64,000 nt of DNA from Achromobacter deleyi (GCF_902859705.1 NZ_CADIJO010000001.1:1-64000), one strand, 5' to 3'; numbered from the stretch's first letter, positions 1 through 11,294 are shown. Made by a program: numbers and translations. Notes: a model not told the origin generated them from the sequence alone.

Positions 1-82
1 AGGTGCCTTGACTGGTTCGACCGCTGATCGAAACCTGACCCACCGGAGCGGTATGCTCCCCAACCTGGACTCTACTAAGTAG

Positions 83-358
83 CTAGTGGCCCTGAGAAAG
101 GGGGCAGGTCACGGAATCTGCACGCGCCCAATAGCCGATGGCCCCTACGAGGTCATTACGCACCTGCAGCGACTCTCGGGACAGACGAATCTTGTAGCTG
201 ATCGATTTGAGCTTAGAGCCTTGCGAGTTGCCGAGGCGCGTAAAGCATGACAACCACGTGCGGTGCCCGCCCTTGCCGGTGGATTTGCAGCGGGTGCCGG
301 TTCGGGCCAAGGCGCCGTCCAGACGCATCAATTCATCCTGGAAACTGACCTTGATCAA
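83..358 (-). CDS. Hypothetical protein (91 aa, weak)
   Basis: This is an open frame from a TTG at 358 with a GGGAG motif a few bases upstream. An internal ATG at codon 11 is an alternative start. The product is basic, has no signal peptide or membrane segment, and I do not recognise it. It lies at the window edge, divergent from the interrupted secreted-protein gene at 393. It may be a remnant of a longer gene or not a gene at all. Confidence 0.25.
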   Translation of the reverse strand: MIKVSFQDELMRLDGALARTGTRCKSTGKGGHRTWLSCFTRLGNSQGSKLKSISYKIRLSRESLQVRNDLVGAIGYWARADSVTCPLSQGH

Positions 359-575
359 TTCAACTCCCTACAACTTCCAATAGTATGTCCGCATGATCGG
401 CTTAAGGCGCCTTCTCGCAAGATGGAGCCGCTGGATTACCAGCGGCCTAGTCGTAACCTTGCTTTTCTCGCAGGTTGCGATGGCGATGTACGTCTGTCCC
501 AAGCCAGACCCGAGGGCATCTGTGGAAACCACGCAAATGCGTGCCACGATCTCGATGCAGCAGGCTGACAAGTTG

Positions 576-581
576 CCAATG
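576..581. repeat. Target-site duplication, left copy (CCAATG)
   Basis: CCAATG immediately precedes the left end of the IS21-family element. An identical hexamer follows the right end at 2546-2551. Six base pairs is within the usual range for this family. Confidence 0.85.
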
Positions 582-657
582 TGTCAACGCCGGTTGAAAA
601 CTGACCCCTTTGTCGGCGCTCGCGCCGAAGTAAATTTGACCCCCTGGGGTTGAAGGG

Positions 658-2462
<1,805 letters not shown>

Positions 2463-2545
2463 CTTGGCGGCCAAAAGCCGCCATCATCGCCCAGGGGGTC
2501 AGTTTTACCTCGGCGCCAGGGGTCAGTATTACTTCGGCGCTGACA

Positions 2546-2551
2546 CCAATG
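2546..2551. repeat. Target-site duplication, right copy (CCAATG)
   Basis: This is the right partner of the hexamer at 576-581. Deleting the element plus one copy restores the reading frame of the host gene. Confidence 0.85.
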
Positions 2552-2735
2552 TCGGATTGCACCGGCATGCCTGATTCCATGGACAGCGAAGCGCCACAGT
2601 TGTGCCACGCTCATTGCAGTGGCGATCGGGAGTCGGCGCTTTCATGGCAGGGGCTGGACATTCAGTTTCTCGCGGCGCACGTGATGTGGCTCGCCAACTC
2701 GCTGCCCGGGTTGGTTCTCGACCGGGTAGCCCTCA

Positions 2736-3581
2736 GAGCGTGTTCAAAGTCTTTTGAGCAAGAGCACCAAGAATGCCAAGTGGACGAACTGCAGGCTGGT
2801 GTTGAGCCATCGCTCGCAGTTCTTCCACAGCCTCCTGTTCTTGTCCAGCCAGGCAAAGCTGCGTTCCACGACCCAGCGCTTGGGCATCACTTTGAAAGTG
2901 TGAAGCTCGCTTCTCTTGGCGATCTGCACCGTCACATGCCCTCCCAGAATCTGCTGCACGCCTTGCGCGAACGGCCGACCGATGTAGCCTGCATCGCACA
3001 GCAGGCTTTGTAGCCGGCTCAACCGGGGCTTGCAGCGCTGTAGCGCCTGCAGTGCGCCTTTGCGGTCCGTCACCTCGGCCGTGGTCACCGCTATCGCATG
3101 CGGCAATCCCTGGGTGTCCACCGCGATGTGGCGCTTGATGCCCGAGACCTTCTTGCCTGCGTCATAGCCCTTCAAGCCCGCCGTGTCCGTGTTCTTCACG
3201 CTCTGCGCGTCCACGATCAAGAGCGTGCTGCAGGCGTTGCGCCCCAGTTTCTCGCGGGCCGCGCCAACCTGATTTTTTTAATGCCTGCTCCAGCAGGCTG
3301 CCACCCTCGCGTGGCTCGCTCCAGATGGCAAAGTACGAGTGCACGGTGCGCCATTTGGGAAAGTCGCTGGGCAGTGCCCGCCACTGACAGCCCGTGCGCA
3401 GCAGGTACAGCACGGCGCAGAACACCTCGTACAGCTCCACTTTGCGTGGGGCAGTCTTTCTGCGCGCACTCTCCAGCAATGGCCGGATCACCTCGAACTG
3501 CTCGCGCTTGATGTCGCTGGGGTAGCCTTTTCTCACCCAGCGAGCTTCTCACATCAAGAGGGCGAGACTTTGAACACGTTC
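2736..3581 (-). mobile_element. IS5-family insertion sequence
   Basis: The element is about 846 bp with terminal inverted repeats GAGCGTGTTCAAAGTC and GAACGTGTTCAAAGTC (one mismatch). TCA on each side (2733-2735 and 3582-3584) fits the 3-bp TNA target duplication of part of this family. A CTCAG reading of the duplication is also possible. It carries one transposase split over two frames. It sits about 190 bp right of IS21 copy A, in the same host gene, so this small gene was hit twice. Confidence 0.88.
2744..3536 (-). CDS. IS5-family transposase, two overlapping frames
   Basis: Frame A runs 3536-3162 from a GTG (begins MRKGYPSDIKREQFEV) and frame B covers the C-terminal catalytic half down to 2744 (contains IVDAQSVKNTDTAG and the YREK-like region WVVERSFAWLDKNRRLWKNCE). 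Joining them needs a +1 shift (or loss of one A) at a run of seven A on the coding strand, complementary to T 3273-3279. Related IS5 elements make a fused product by frameshifting. Whether this copy is active or a frameshift mutant cannot be told from sequence. The TGA stop of frame B lies inside the terminal repeat. Confidence 0.85.
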
Positions 3582-3742
3582 TCAGGCGGCACGTTACCTA
3601 CATTCCTCCCAATCCCCGCGCGGGCTTTCCGCCGATCTACCTCACGTTCCAAGTCCTGCGGAATTGATTTATGTGTCCGTGCTCGCCGCGCACCGATGCG
3701 GCAGACCACGTGATTTCGTGAATACCAATTCCGAGGACAACC

Positions 3743-5050
3743 ATGTTTACTCCCTTTTTTGGCGCCCCCGAGGGGCGCCCGTCGGCGTACGGCCGAGGCA
3801 CAACGCCGGCCTCGATGCGAGTGCATCGTCTGAAAGCTATCAGCATCGCGTTGGCGGGCAGTGCGCTTGTCTCGCCTGTAGCCTACGCCCTCGATTTTGC
3901 TGAGGCACGCCTTATCGCGGAGCAGCAGAGCCCACGCATAAGCGCGCAGCAGTTGCAGGTTAACGTCGCCGAATCCGTGCAGAAGGCAGCAGGCTCGCTG
4001 CCCGACCCCAAGCTCTCGCTCGGCATCGAAAACTACCCCATCAGCGGCATGGATCGCTGGAGCATGACGCGCGAATCCATGACGATGCAGCGCTTGGCGC
4101 TCATGCAGGAAGTGCCCAACAGGGCCAAGCGCGACGCCCAGGTCGCCAGCGCGCAGGCGCGTGTGGATCGAGAACGCGCGGCGCTGGTTTTGCAGCGATT
4201 GCAGATCCGCCAGGAACTCAGCCTGGCGTGGATCGCCGCGCAGGCGGTGGAGCAACGGGAGATACTGCTGACGGAACTGCTCGCGGAGAACCAGCGCCTG
4301 CAAGACAGTCTCCCCGCTCGCGTCGCCGGCGGCACCGCCCAGGCTGGCGATCTGTTGGTCGCGGAACAGGAGGCGCTGACACTCACGGACCGCCGTGACG
4401 ATCTACAGCGGGACCGGGCCAAGGCCAGGGCCGCGTTGCGGCGCTGGGTGGGCTCCAGGGCCGACGAAGCACTGCAAGGCGATCCAGGCCCGCTCACTCG
4501 CCCCGTCGCGCAACTGCGCACAGAACTGGCGAATCACGCGGAGCTTGAACTCTATCCGGCGATGCAAAGCATGGCCCGGGCCGAGTCCCGCGAAGCCCAA
4601 TCAGAGACCCGCGGCGATTGGGCCTGGGAGATAGCCTATAGCCGGCGTGATCGCCGATGGGGCGACATGGTGTCATTTCAGGTGACATTCGATCTGCCTT
4701 GGCAGAAGGATCGACGCCAAGTGCCCATGATCGAGGCAAAACGGCACGAGTTGGAACGTCTGGACGCCGAACGCGAAGACGTGGCGCGGCGGCATTTGCA
4801 GGAGCTGGACGACAGCGCCGCCGAACTCCAAGCGTTGAACAGCCAGATCGACCGCCTGCAGACCGCCGGCTTGCAACTGGTACGGAACCGAGCGGCGCTT
4901 GCATTGAGCAACTACCGATCCGCCAAGGGGGACCTGAGCGCTGTGCTCAGTGCACGCGCCCAGGTGCTGGAGACGCGCATGCGTCTGATCGACCTTGGAG
5001 CGCAGCGCGACAGCCTCGTCGCCCGACTGAACAGCCTGATCGCGGACTGA
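3743..5050 (+). CDS. TolC/CzcC/CusC-family outer-membrane efflux channel
   Basis: This 435-residue protein has the two repeated long coiled-coil halves of outer-membrane factors (OEP repeats, about residues 55-240 and 265-432). It would form the outer-membrane exit duct of an RND tripartite metal pump. The ATG at 3743 has GAGGA five bases upstream, but the recognisable signal peptide starts at Met25 (position 3815, MRVHRLKAISIALAG). The first 24 residues are encoded by a G/C palindrome (3761-3779), so 3815 may be the true start. The next gene, the membrane-fusion partner, is destroyed, so the channel is probably an orphan here. Metal specificity is unknown. Confidence 0.88.
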   Translation: MFTPFFGAPEGRPSAYGRGTTPASMRVHRLKAISIALAGSALVSPVAYALDFAEARLIAEQQSPRISAQQLQVNVAESVQKAAGSLPDPKLSLGIENYPISGMDRWSMTRESMTMQRLALMQEVPNRAKRDAQVASAQARVDRERAALVLQRLQIRQELSLAWIAAQAVEQREILLTELLAENQRLQDSLPARVAGGTAQAGDLLVAEQEALTLTDRRDDLQRDRAKARAALRRWVGSRADEALQGDPGPLTRPVAQLRTELANHAELELYPAMQSMARAESREAQSETRGDWAWEIAYSRRDRRWGDMVSFQVTFDLPWQKDRRQVPMIEAKRHELERLDAEREDVARRHLQELDDSAAELQALNSQIDRLQTAGLQLVRNRAALALSNYRSAKGDLSAVLSARAQVLETRMRLIDLGAQRDSLVARLNSLIAD

Positions 5051-5065
5051 GTGGAGACCCTCGCC

Positions 5066-5188
5066 ATGAATACCTCTTCGAGAAACATCCTTGCCGGCTT
5101 GACGCTGGTTGCTGCCGGTATTGCCGTTGGATGGGGCGTCGCCCAATGGCGCGCCGGCCACCTCAGCGGCTCCCCCGCTGCCAACGTC
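5066..5188 (+). pseudogene. N-terminal fragment of an RND membrane-fusion (CusB/CzcB-like) protein
   Basis: The ATG at 5066 lies 15 bp after the channel-gene stop. It opens 41 codons with one membrane segment (ILAGLTLVAAGIAVGWGVA), as in the N-terminal anchors of efflux adaptor proteins. The frame then runs into IS21 copy B. The remaining several hundred codons and the pump gene expected downstream are absent: the DNA beyond the insertion sequence is the integrase tail. Identification as an adaptor rests on position after the channel gene and the anchor only. Confidence 0.65.
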
Positions 5189-5262
5189 TGTTGGCGCGCA
5201 CTTAAAACTGACCCAGGCTGCGCGTTGAACTTTGACCCACCCGGTGTACGGGGCTGAGGGTA

Positions 5263-6054
5263 TCAGTTGGTGGTCTGGGTGGTGGCCTCCTTTGCCCTGA
5301 TTCTGGCTTTGGTCTTGTTGGCGGCGGTGCTGTTGCGCAGCCGCCAGGAGTCGTTGCCGGTCTCCAGGATGTGGCAGTGGTGGGTGATGCGATCCAGCAG
5401 CGCGGTGGTCATCTTGGCGTCGCCGAACACCTGACCCCATTCGGAGAAGGCCAAGTTGGTGGTGATGGCGAGGCTGGTGCGCTCGTAGAGCTTGCTGATC
5501 AGGTGGAACAGCAGCGCGCCGCCTGAGGGGGTGAACGGCAGGTAGCCCAGTTCATCGAGGATGACCAGGTCGGCATAGGTCAGGCGCAGGGCGATCTGCC
5601 CGGCCTTGCCCTGGGCCTGTTCCTTCTCCAGCGCATTGACCAGTTCGATGGTGGAGAAGAAGCGCACGCGCAGGCGATGCTGGCGCACGGCCTGGATGCC
5701 GATGGCGGTGGCCAGGTGGGTCTTGCCGGTGCCCGGTCCACCGACAAGGACGACGTTCTCGGGGGTGTGGATGAAGTCACCCTGGTGGAGTCGTTCGACC
5801 AGTGCGCGATCAACGGGACTGGCCGCGAAGTCGAACCCGAGCAGGTCACGATGGACGGGGAAACGTGCGGCCTTCATCTGGTTGGCCTGGGCACGAACCT
5901 GCCGTTCGGCGGACTCGGCCTGCAGCAGTTCGGCCATCCAGTGTTCGGGCTCCATGGTGTGCAGGCGCATCTTGGCCAGCAGTTCGGGCCACTGGCTGGC
6001 CATGCCGTGCAGCTTGAGCTGCTGCATGCGCAGCGGCAGGTCAGGCGTCGACAT
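5263..6054 (-). CDS. istB: IstB-like ATP-binding protein of IS21 element B
   Basis: This 263-residue AAA+ transposition helper has Walker [10 protein letters not shown] (about residue 104) and Walker [13 protein letters not shown]. Its start lies 14 bases inside the istA stop region, so translation is coupled. It is full length for the family and differs clearly from the istB at 658-1443, so the two elements are not duplicates of each other. Confidence 0.93.
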   Translation of the reverse strand: MSTPDLPLRMQQLKLHGMASQWPELLAKMRLHTMEPEHWMAELLQAESAERQVRAQANQMKAARFPVHRDLLGFDFAASPVDRALVERLHQGDFIHTPENVVLVGGPGTGKTHLATAIGIQAVRQHRLRVRFFSTIELVNALEKEQAQGKAGQIALRLTYADLVILDELGYLPFTPSGGALLFHLISKLYERTSLAITTNLAFSEWGQVFGDAKMTTALLDRITHHCHILETGNDSWRLRNSTAANKTKARIRAKEATTQTTN

Positions 6055-7540
6055 GATCTGCCTCCCGCAGGGCGTCGTAGCGGGCCGGATCGGACACCGG
6101 CGGATGACGCAGCGTCACTCGCGAGGCGACCGTCTCGATCGTGCGGTCCGGATGCTGCAATCGCCCCAGCACGTTGAGCACGTGGTCGGCGCGCACCAGG
6201 CCGGACTCGAGTGCCAGTTCCACCGCCACCAGTACCGCTTCGAGCCCGTGCACGGGTACGGCGGCCAGCACCTGGGCCATGGCGCGGTCGCCGTGAGGCT
6301 GGCGCAGCAACACCTGCTGCAGCTTGCGCAGCGGATCGGGCATGGACAGGAACGGCGCGCCGTCACGCAGTGCCCCCGGCTTGCGCTGGACCAGGGCGAT
6401 GTAGTGCTGCCAGTCGTAGTGGACCCGATCACGCTCGAAGCTGCGCCGGTGGCGGGCGACCTCGGCCTCGCCGACCACCACGGCCAGTTCGAAGGGATAC
6501 ACGCGCAGGCTGGCGACGGCGTGGGCGTGTTCGCACGGCACGCTGTAGCGGTTGCGCTGGAAGCTGACCAGCGCGGTCGAACTGACCCGCACCGGCCGCT
6601 CGATGTAGCCGTCGAAGGGCGCGGGCATCGGCATCAGGTGGGGCTGTTCGTCCTCCAGAGCTTCGGCCACGGTGATGTCGGAGGCATCCGGATGCGCCTG
6701 CATCGGCCAAGCGGCGCGGCACTCGCTGGCGAGCCAGGCGTTGAGGGTGTCCAGATCTGGCCAGTGGCGGGCCCCGGCCTCGATCCAGATCTGTCGGCGC
6801 CGGTCCTGCACGTTCTTCTCGACCCGCCCCTTCTCCCAACCCGCGGCGCGGTTGCAGAACTCCGCGGCGAACAGGTAGTGGCTGGTCATGGCGTGGAAGC
6901 GGGCGTTGACCCGCCGTTCCCGGTGCTGGCCGATCCCGTCCACCGCCGTCTTCATGTTGTCGTAGATGCCGCGGCGCGGCACGCCACCGAAGGCGGTAAA
7001 CGCCTGGGTATGAGCATCGAACAGCATCTCGTGGCTCTGGGTGGGATAGGCCACCAACCAGAAGGCGCGGCTGCAGGCCAGCTTCACGTGGGCGAGATCC
7101 AGCGGCATCTTGGCGTGGCTGCCGACGAAGGCGTACTCGCGGCTCCAGTCGAACTGGAAGGCTTCACCCGGAGGAAAGTGCAACGGCACGAAGGCCGGGC
7201 GGCGGCTGGCGCCGCCGGCCGCCTTCCACTGGCGGATGAAGGCCGTCACCCGGGTGTAGGTGCCCGGATAGCCGATCGCCTGCAACTGCGAGAACAGCAC
7301 CTTGGCGGTGCGTTGTTCCCGCCGGGGACGATGGCTGTCGGCACGCAGCCACGTCTCCAACTGGGACCGGTAGGGATCGAGCCGGGAGGGCGAGGCTCGC
7401 CTGGGATAGACCGGCTCGGACTGGCCGCTGCGCAGCCATCGCCGGATGGTATTGCGGGATAGGCCCGTGCGCTTGGCGATCTCGCGCAGCGGCAGGCCAT
7501 CGCGGAAATGCATCCGCCGGATCTTGGCCAACATGACCAT
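6041..7540 (-). CDS. istA: IstA transposase of IS21 element B
   Basis: This DDE transposase of about 499 residues is the common IS21 length. The N-terminal helix-turn-helix reads [17 protein letters not shown]. The catalytic core has [10 protein letters not shown] (Asp), [10 protein letters not shown] (Asp) and [12 protein letters not shown] (Glu). The ATG at 7540 is chosen because AGGAG sits eight bases upstream. A GTG nine bases further upstream would overlap that site. Confidence 0.92.
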   Translation of the reverse strand: MVMLAKIRRMHFRDGLPLREIAKRTGLSRNTIRRWLRSGQSEPVYPRRASPSRLDPYRSQLETWLRADSHRPRREQRTAKVLFSQLQAIGYPGTYTRVTAFIRQWKAAGGASRRPAFVPLHFPPGEAFQFDWSREYAFVGSHAKMPLDLAHVKLACSRAFWLVAYPTQSHEMLFDAHTQAFTAFGGVPRRGIYDNMKTAVDGIGQHRERRVNARFHAMTSHYLFAAEFCNRAAGWEKGRVEKNVQDRRRQIWIEAGARHWPDLDTLNAWLASECRAAWPMQAHPDASDITVAEALEDEQPHLMPMPAPFDGYIERPVRVSSTALVSFQRNRYSVPCEHAHAVASLRVYPFELAVVVGEAEVARHRRSFERDRVHYDWQHYIALVQRKPGALRDGAPFLSMPDPLRKLQQVLLRQPHGDRAMAQVLAAVPVHGLEAVLVAVELALESGLVRADHVLNVLGRLQHPDRTIETVASRVTLRHPPVSDPARYDALREADHVDA

Positions 7541-7659
7541 GGTGATCACTCCTGAAATCCCCCGAGCAAAAGATGCTCAGGATGTGGGCTTCAGGTGGGT
7601 CAGTTTTACCCGCGCATCACCGCCGAAAGTGGGTCAGTTCTGGATGCGCGCCAACAGCG

Positions 7660-9600
7660 TCAGGCACTTTCGAGCATTGCCGCATCATTTAGCAACCGTT
7701 GAATGCGCTGGCGAGTCTCCTCTGGAATACCTTGCACAGACGAGTCAGGTCCGGGCCTGTTTGGCTGCTGCTGGGTGCCCGCGATGACCCGCACGACCAT
7801 GCCCAAATTTCCTGGTGTCACGATGTCGATGGCTGCGCGATCACCCAGGTCCGGATGTGGGCGGGTCAGCATCCGGTACAGGTCCCACGGATCCGCATGC
7901 GGGCACTGGTTCATGAGCACCTGTGCCAGCTTGTGCTTGAGGGGTACCAGCTGCCAGTCGGGCACGCGTTGCCCGCGGTTGCCCAAGCTGATGGACAGCA
8001 GCTTGCCCGCCTTCAGCTCGCGGTTGATCTGGTCCTTGGACTTCCCGGCCAACTTGCCGAACAGCGGGACCGGCAGACTGCTCGGCGATTCGTAGATGAC
8101 CAGCATTTCCTCGCGCTCGCGCTGGATGACAGACACCTCCGGCTCTGGCGCATGCGTCGGGGGCGGTGGTACCTGCGACAGTCGCTGGAATGTGATTCCC
8201 CCGTCGTTTGGCGTCACGACGATGGGTTCGGCCACCACAGGCGGAACGGATGCCGCAGAAGCAGCAGCGACGATGGTGTTGGGCTTGTCCTCCTCTGCCA
8301 TGGCCGGCACGCCCTCGATATGGATCGTGAGGTGCGCGCTGGCCGCTTCCACTTGGCCCTGTTCGAGCAGATCGAGACGATCCGCCCAGTCCTGCATCAT
8401 CCGGCGGCGCGGCTCAACATACTTGGCGTGGTTGTAGGCCGAACTCACCTTGTTCGGGTCCGAGTGCGAAAGCTGCGCGTCCACCCAAATCTTGGGATAG
8501 CCGATCTCGTTGAGCGCCGTCGAGATGGTTCCGCGGATGCCGTGACCGGTCAGTTGATCCTCGTAGCCCATTCGTTTCAAGGCCGCGTTGAGGGTGTTCT
8601 CGCTGATGCGCTTCTTGAGTTCGCTGCGGTGCGTGAGCAGATGGACCTGGGCCGGCCTCATCACACCCAACAGGTAGCGCACGATCTCGATGGCCTGCAC
8701 GGACAACGGCACGATGTAGGGCGGAACGTCCTGCGGGCGCTTGCCGGCCTTGCGCATCTCGTCTTGGAGTTGCTTGACGATCTGCGGCGGGATGATCCAC
8801 AGGCCACGGTCGAGATCGAACTGGTCCGGGGTCGCCAGCCGCAGCTCGCCGGTACGCACGCCGGTCAGGAACAGCAGCCGGATGCCGAGTTGGGTCTGCC
8901 AACCACGAGGGTTGTAGAGCCTGAGCTTGTGCAGGAACTCGGGAAGCTCCGGAAGATGCAGGTAGGGGTTGTGGTTCACCGGGGGCTTGGGCTCGGCCAC
9001 CACGTCCAGGTCGGAGGCCGGATTGGCTTCCAGCCCCTCCACGATGACGAGGGCATAGCGGAACAACTGCCCCAGCCAGGTGCGGACCTTCTCGGCAGTG
9101 GTGAACGCCTTGCGCTCCTCGATCCTCGCCAGGACGCCCAGGAGTTGGGGCCGGCGAATGTCGTAGATCGACATCTGCTTGAGGCTAGGCAGCACGTCCT
9201 TGTTGAAGATCCGCAGGATTTGCGACAGCGTGCTGTTCCTGCCCTCCTTGATTTCCTTGCGGCGATGCTCGACCCACGCATCGAAGACGGCCTTGAAGGT
9301 GTAGTCGGCCGCAAGCTTGACCGCGTGTCGCTTCTGTTTCCGATCGGTATGGGGGTTGACGCCCTTTGCCAGAAGCGCCCGGGCTTCGTCGCGCAAGGTG
9401 CGCGCTTCGCGCAAACCGATCTCGGGGTAGTTCCCCAGGGAGATGCGCTTTTGCTTGCCGAGCCAGTAATAGCGCAAATGCCACGACTTGCCGCCGGTGC
9501 GGGCGACCACCAGGCCGAGGCCATCGGTGTCGGGGATGCTGTAGGTTTTCTCGGCGGCCTTGGCTTGCCGCACGGTCAGATCAGAGAGTGTCATCATCAA
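7660..9600 (-). CDS. Tyrosine-recombinase integrase of the island (P4/clc type)
   Basis: This 646-residue site-specific recombinase should integrate and excise the island at tRNA-Gly. An N-terminal DUF4102 arm-binding domain covers about residues 5-95, followed by the core-binding domain (100-200). The catalytic domain shows Arg249 (TGVRTGEL), His353-x-x-Arg356 (HGIRG), His379 (LSHSD) and the likely nucleophile Tyr389 (SAYNHAKY). A C-terminal extension of about 230 residues is typical of clc-type integrases, which are around 650 residues against about 420 for ordinary P4 enzymes. The gene reads away from the tRNA. Its stop codon is three bases from the end of IS21 copy B, and the whole catalytic part is intact. 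Confidence 0.93.
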   Translation of the reverse strand: MMMTLSDLTVRQAKAAEKTYSIPDTDGLGLVVARTGGKSWHLRYYWLGKQKRISLGNYPEIGLREARTLRDEARALLAKGVNPHTDRKQKRHAVKLAADYTFKAVFDAWVEHRRKEIKEGRNSTLSQILRIFNKDVLPSLKQMSIYDIRRPQLLGVLARIEERKAFTTAEKVRTWLGQLFRYALVIVEGLEANPASDLDVVAEPKPPVNHNPYLHLPELPEFLHKLRLYNPRGWQTQLGIRLLFLTGVRTGELRLATPDQFDLDRGLWIIPPQIVKQLQDEMRKAGKRPQDVPPYIVPLSVQAIEIVRYLLGVMRPAQVHLLTHRSELKKRISENTLNAALKRMGYEDQLTGHGIRGTISTALNEIGYPKIWVDAQLSHSDPNKVSSAYNHAKYVEPRRRMMQDWADRLDLLEQGQVEAASAHLTIHIEGVPAMAEEDKPNTIVAAASAASVPPVVAEPIVVTPNDGGITFQRLSQVPPPPTHAPEPEVSVIQREREEMLVIYESPSSLPVPLFGKLAGKSKDQINRELKAGKLLSISLGNRGQRVPDWQLVPLKHKLAQVLMNQCPHADPWDLYRMLTRPHPDLGDRAAIDIVTPGNLGMVVRVIAGTQQQPNRPGPDSSVQGIPEETRQRIQRLLNDAAMLESA

Positions 9601-9753
9601 GCTCCTAAGTCTTGGACTTAGGCCCGATGCTGCTTGTCATCCCGATCCAACCCCAGCAACAACCCGGAACCGGCACGACCCGCATTCTTTGGCCTTGTTT
9701 TTGGCCTCAAAAATGGTGGCTGTCAGTGGACTTCCGTGGCTTTCGCTGGAATG

Positions 9754-9779
9754 AAAAAAGGAGCCGAAGCTCCTCTTTT
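9754..9779. terminator. Rho-independent terminator between tRNA-Gly and integrase
   Basis: The stem GGAGC / GCTCC is closed by a TTCG loop on the minus strand and followed there by TTTTTT. It would stop transcripts leaving the tRNA before they reach the integrase gene. A T-rich run also exists on the plus side, so it may work both ways. Confidence 0.7.
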
Positions 9780-9787
9780 CAATGACT

Positions 9788-9811
9788 TACAGACGTCAGT
9801 GGAAGTCTGTA
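9788..9811. repeat. Inverted repeat near the attachment site
   Basis: The 7-bp arms TACAGAC and GTCTGTA are separated by 10 bp, ending 10 bp from the tRNA 3' end. The position suits an integrase or excisionase arm-binding site, but no direct evidence exists. Confidence 0.35.
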
Positions 9812-9821
9812 GATCATAAAT

Positions 9822-9839
9822 TGGAGCGGGAGACGAGTC
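9822..9839 (-). other. Probable attachment-site core (tRNA-Gly 3' end)
   Basis: The clc-type integrases recombine at an 18-bp core formed by the 3' end of tRNA-Gly. Here that segment, on the tRNA strand, reads GACTCGTCTCCCGCTCCA. The matching copy at the other island end is outside the window, so the exact core length is inferred. Confidence 0.6.
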
Positions 9840-9897
9840 TCGAACTCGCGACCTCAACCTTGGCAAGGTTGCGCTCTACCAACTGAGCTACTCCCGC
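9822..9897 (-). tRNA. tRNA-Gly (GCC anticodon)
   Basis: The 76-nt cloverleaf includes an encoded CCA. The acceptor stem GCGGGAG pairs with CTCCCGC, the D-arm has GCTCAGTTGGTAGAGC, and the anticodon stem CAACC/GGTTG holds loop TTGCCAA with anticodon GCC. The T-arm loop is TTCGAGA. The gene is complete after island insertion, so the island restores the 3' end. Confidence 0.97.
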
Positions 9898-10193
9898 ATG
9901 GGTTCGCAGTGCCCAGCTTGACGCTGGTTGCCTTGCGGCGTGCAAACCATTTTTTATTGCCAACCCCGGTTCGGTTGCCCTTGGCGCGTACCTTTTCCGG
10001 TGTTGCCCGATCAACTTGGTTATCGATCAGAAGGCGCGCATTCTACATGATTTTTTCCGATCGTGCTGGCCGCAGGCGGTTGCCGGGGCTGGCGGATCGC
10101 GCTGAACTGGGCAATATCGGGCTGAACCGTGCTGCCAAGCTCAATCAAGTAATATGAGCGAAGACCAAAAATATAGCATAGCCAGTAGTATCC
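9898..10193. other. tRNA-Gly / murB divergent intergenic region
   Basis: These 296 bp lie between the tRNA (minus) and murB (plus). On the minus strand a TAGAAT hexamer at 10040-10045 could be the -10 of the tRNA promoter, giving a leader of about 135 nt. I see no good -35 for it. No further tRNA, small ORF or clear murB promoter is visible. Confidence 0.4.
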
Positions 10194-11231
10194 ATGTCAA
10201 ATTCCCCCGCTACGGCGCCTGTGCTGGTACCCCGGCAACAGGACCTTTCCGCCCTGAATACGCTGGGCCTGGCCGCAATGGCCGAGGCTTACGTGTCCGT
10301 GGACGACCCCTCCCAATTGCCGGCGCTTTCCGCGCTGGCGGCCCGCAGCGGTTCGCTGTTGGTGTTGGGCGGGGGCAGCAACCTGGTGTTGCCGCAGGCC
10401 GTGCCGGGGCTGGTGGCGCGGGTGGCGTTGCGCGGAGTGCGCCTGTTGCAGGCCACGCCAGATGCCTGGCTGGTCGAGGCCGCGGGCGGCGAGACCTGGC
10501 ATGGCTTCGTGGCCGAATGTGTGCGGCAGGGGTGGGACGGCCTGGAAAACCTGGCCTTGATTCCCGGCACGGTGGGCGCGGCGCCCGTGCAGAACATCGG
10601 CGCCTACGGCGTCGAGCTGGCCGACCGGTTCGACAGCCTGACCGCCTGGGATGTGCGCGCCGGCCGCTATGTCGAGATGAGCGCGGCGGATTGCCGCTAT
10701 GCCTACCGCGACAGCGTGTTCAAGCATCAGCCGCCGGGCAGTTGGGTGATCGTGTCGGTGCGTTTGCGCCTGCCGCGTCCGTGGCAGCCGGTGCTGGGGT
10801 ATCCCGACTTGCAACGCCATCCACGGTTGGCCCAGGGCCAGCCGACGGCGCGCGATATCTTCGAAGCTGTCTGCGAAATCCGGCGCGCCAAGCTGCCTGA
10901 CCCTGCGGTCACCGGCAATGCGGGCAGCTTCTTCAAGAATCCGATCGTCTCGGCCGCGCAGCGCGACGCGTTGGCAGGCGAACACCCAGGGTTGGTGTCG
11001 TATCCGCAGCCGGACGGGCGCTACAAGCTGGCGGCCGGCTGGTTGATCGACCAATGCGGCTGGAAGGGCCGCAGCCTGGGCGCGGCCGGCGTGCATGATC
11101 GCCAGGCGCTGGTGCTGGTGAACCGGGGCGGGGCTACGGCTGCCGACATCATGGCGTTGGCGCAGGCCATCCAGGCAGACGTCGTTGCGCGTTTCGGCGT
11201 GATGCTGGAACCTGAGCCCGTGGTGGTGTAA
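10194..11231 (+). CDS. murB: UDP-N-acetylenolpyruvoylglucosamine reductase
   Basis: This 345-residue cytoplasmic flavoenzyme reduces enolpyruvyl-UDP-GlcNAc with NADPH to UDP-MurNAc, the second committed step of peptidoglycan precursor synthesis. The FAD-binding half has [11 protein letters not shown] and [16 protein letters not shown]. The catalytic Ser is Ser245 in NAGSFFKNP, and the conserved Glu lies in the C-terminal LEPEP. Length equals the E. coli type I enzyme. The ATG has no obvious Shine-Dalgarno. It is monocistronic and ends at the terminator shared with dapB. Confidence 0.96.
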   Translation: MSNSPATAPVLVPRQQDLSALNTLGLAAMAEAYVSVDDPSQLPALSALAARSGSLLVLGGGSNLVLPQAVPGLVARVALRGVRLLQATPDAWLVEAAGGETWHGFVAECVRQGWDGLENLALIPGTVGAAPVQNIGAYGVELADRFDSLTAWDVRAGRYVEMSAADCRYAYRDSVFKHQPPGSWVIVSVRLRLPRPWQPVLGYPDLQRHPRLAQGQPTARDIFEAVCEIRRAKLPDPAVTGNAGSFFKNPIVSAAQRDALAGEHPGLVSYPQPDGRYKLAAGWLIDQCGWKGRSLGAAGVHDRQALVLVNRGGATAADIMALAQAIQADVVARFGVMLEPEPVVV

Positions 11232-11294
11232 GCGGGGCGGCATGTTGCGCGGCAACCCGATCTGGCGCTGCAGCGACAACCACTCCTACAGACG

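Larger units (their letters stand above)
5189..7656 (-). mobile_element. IS21-family insertion sequence (copy B)
   Basis: The element is 2468 bp with perfect 12-bp terminal inverted repeats (TGTTGGCGCGCA ... TGCGCGCCAACA). Each end has two internal copies of the motif TGACCCA. It carries a longer istA and an istB of a different subgroup from copy A. Unlike copy A, no exact target duplication flanks it (left ACGTC, right GCGTC), and its two flanks belong to unrelated genes. This suggests a deletion or recombination after insertion. Confidence 0.88.

Noticed and set aside
47-59. MerR-type metal operator (GAGC-GGTAT-GCTC)
   Set aside because: A short inverted repeat only, with no adjacent regulator gene or promoter spacing to support it.
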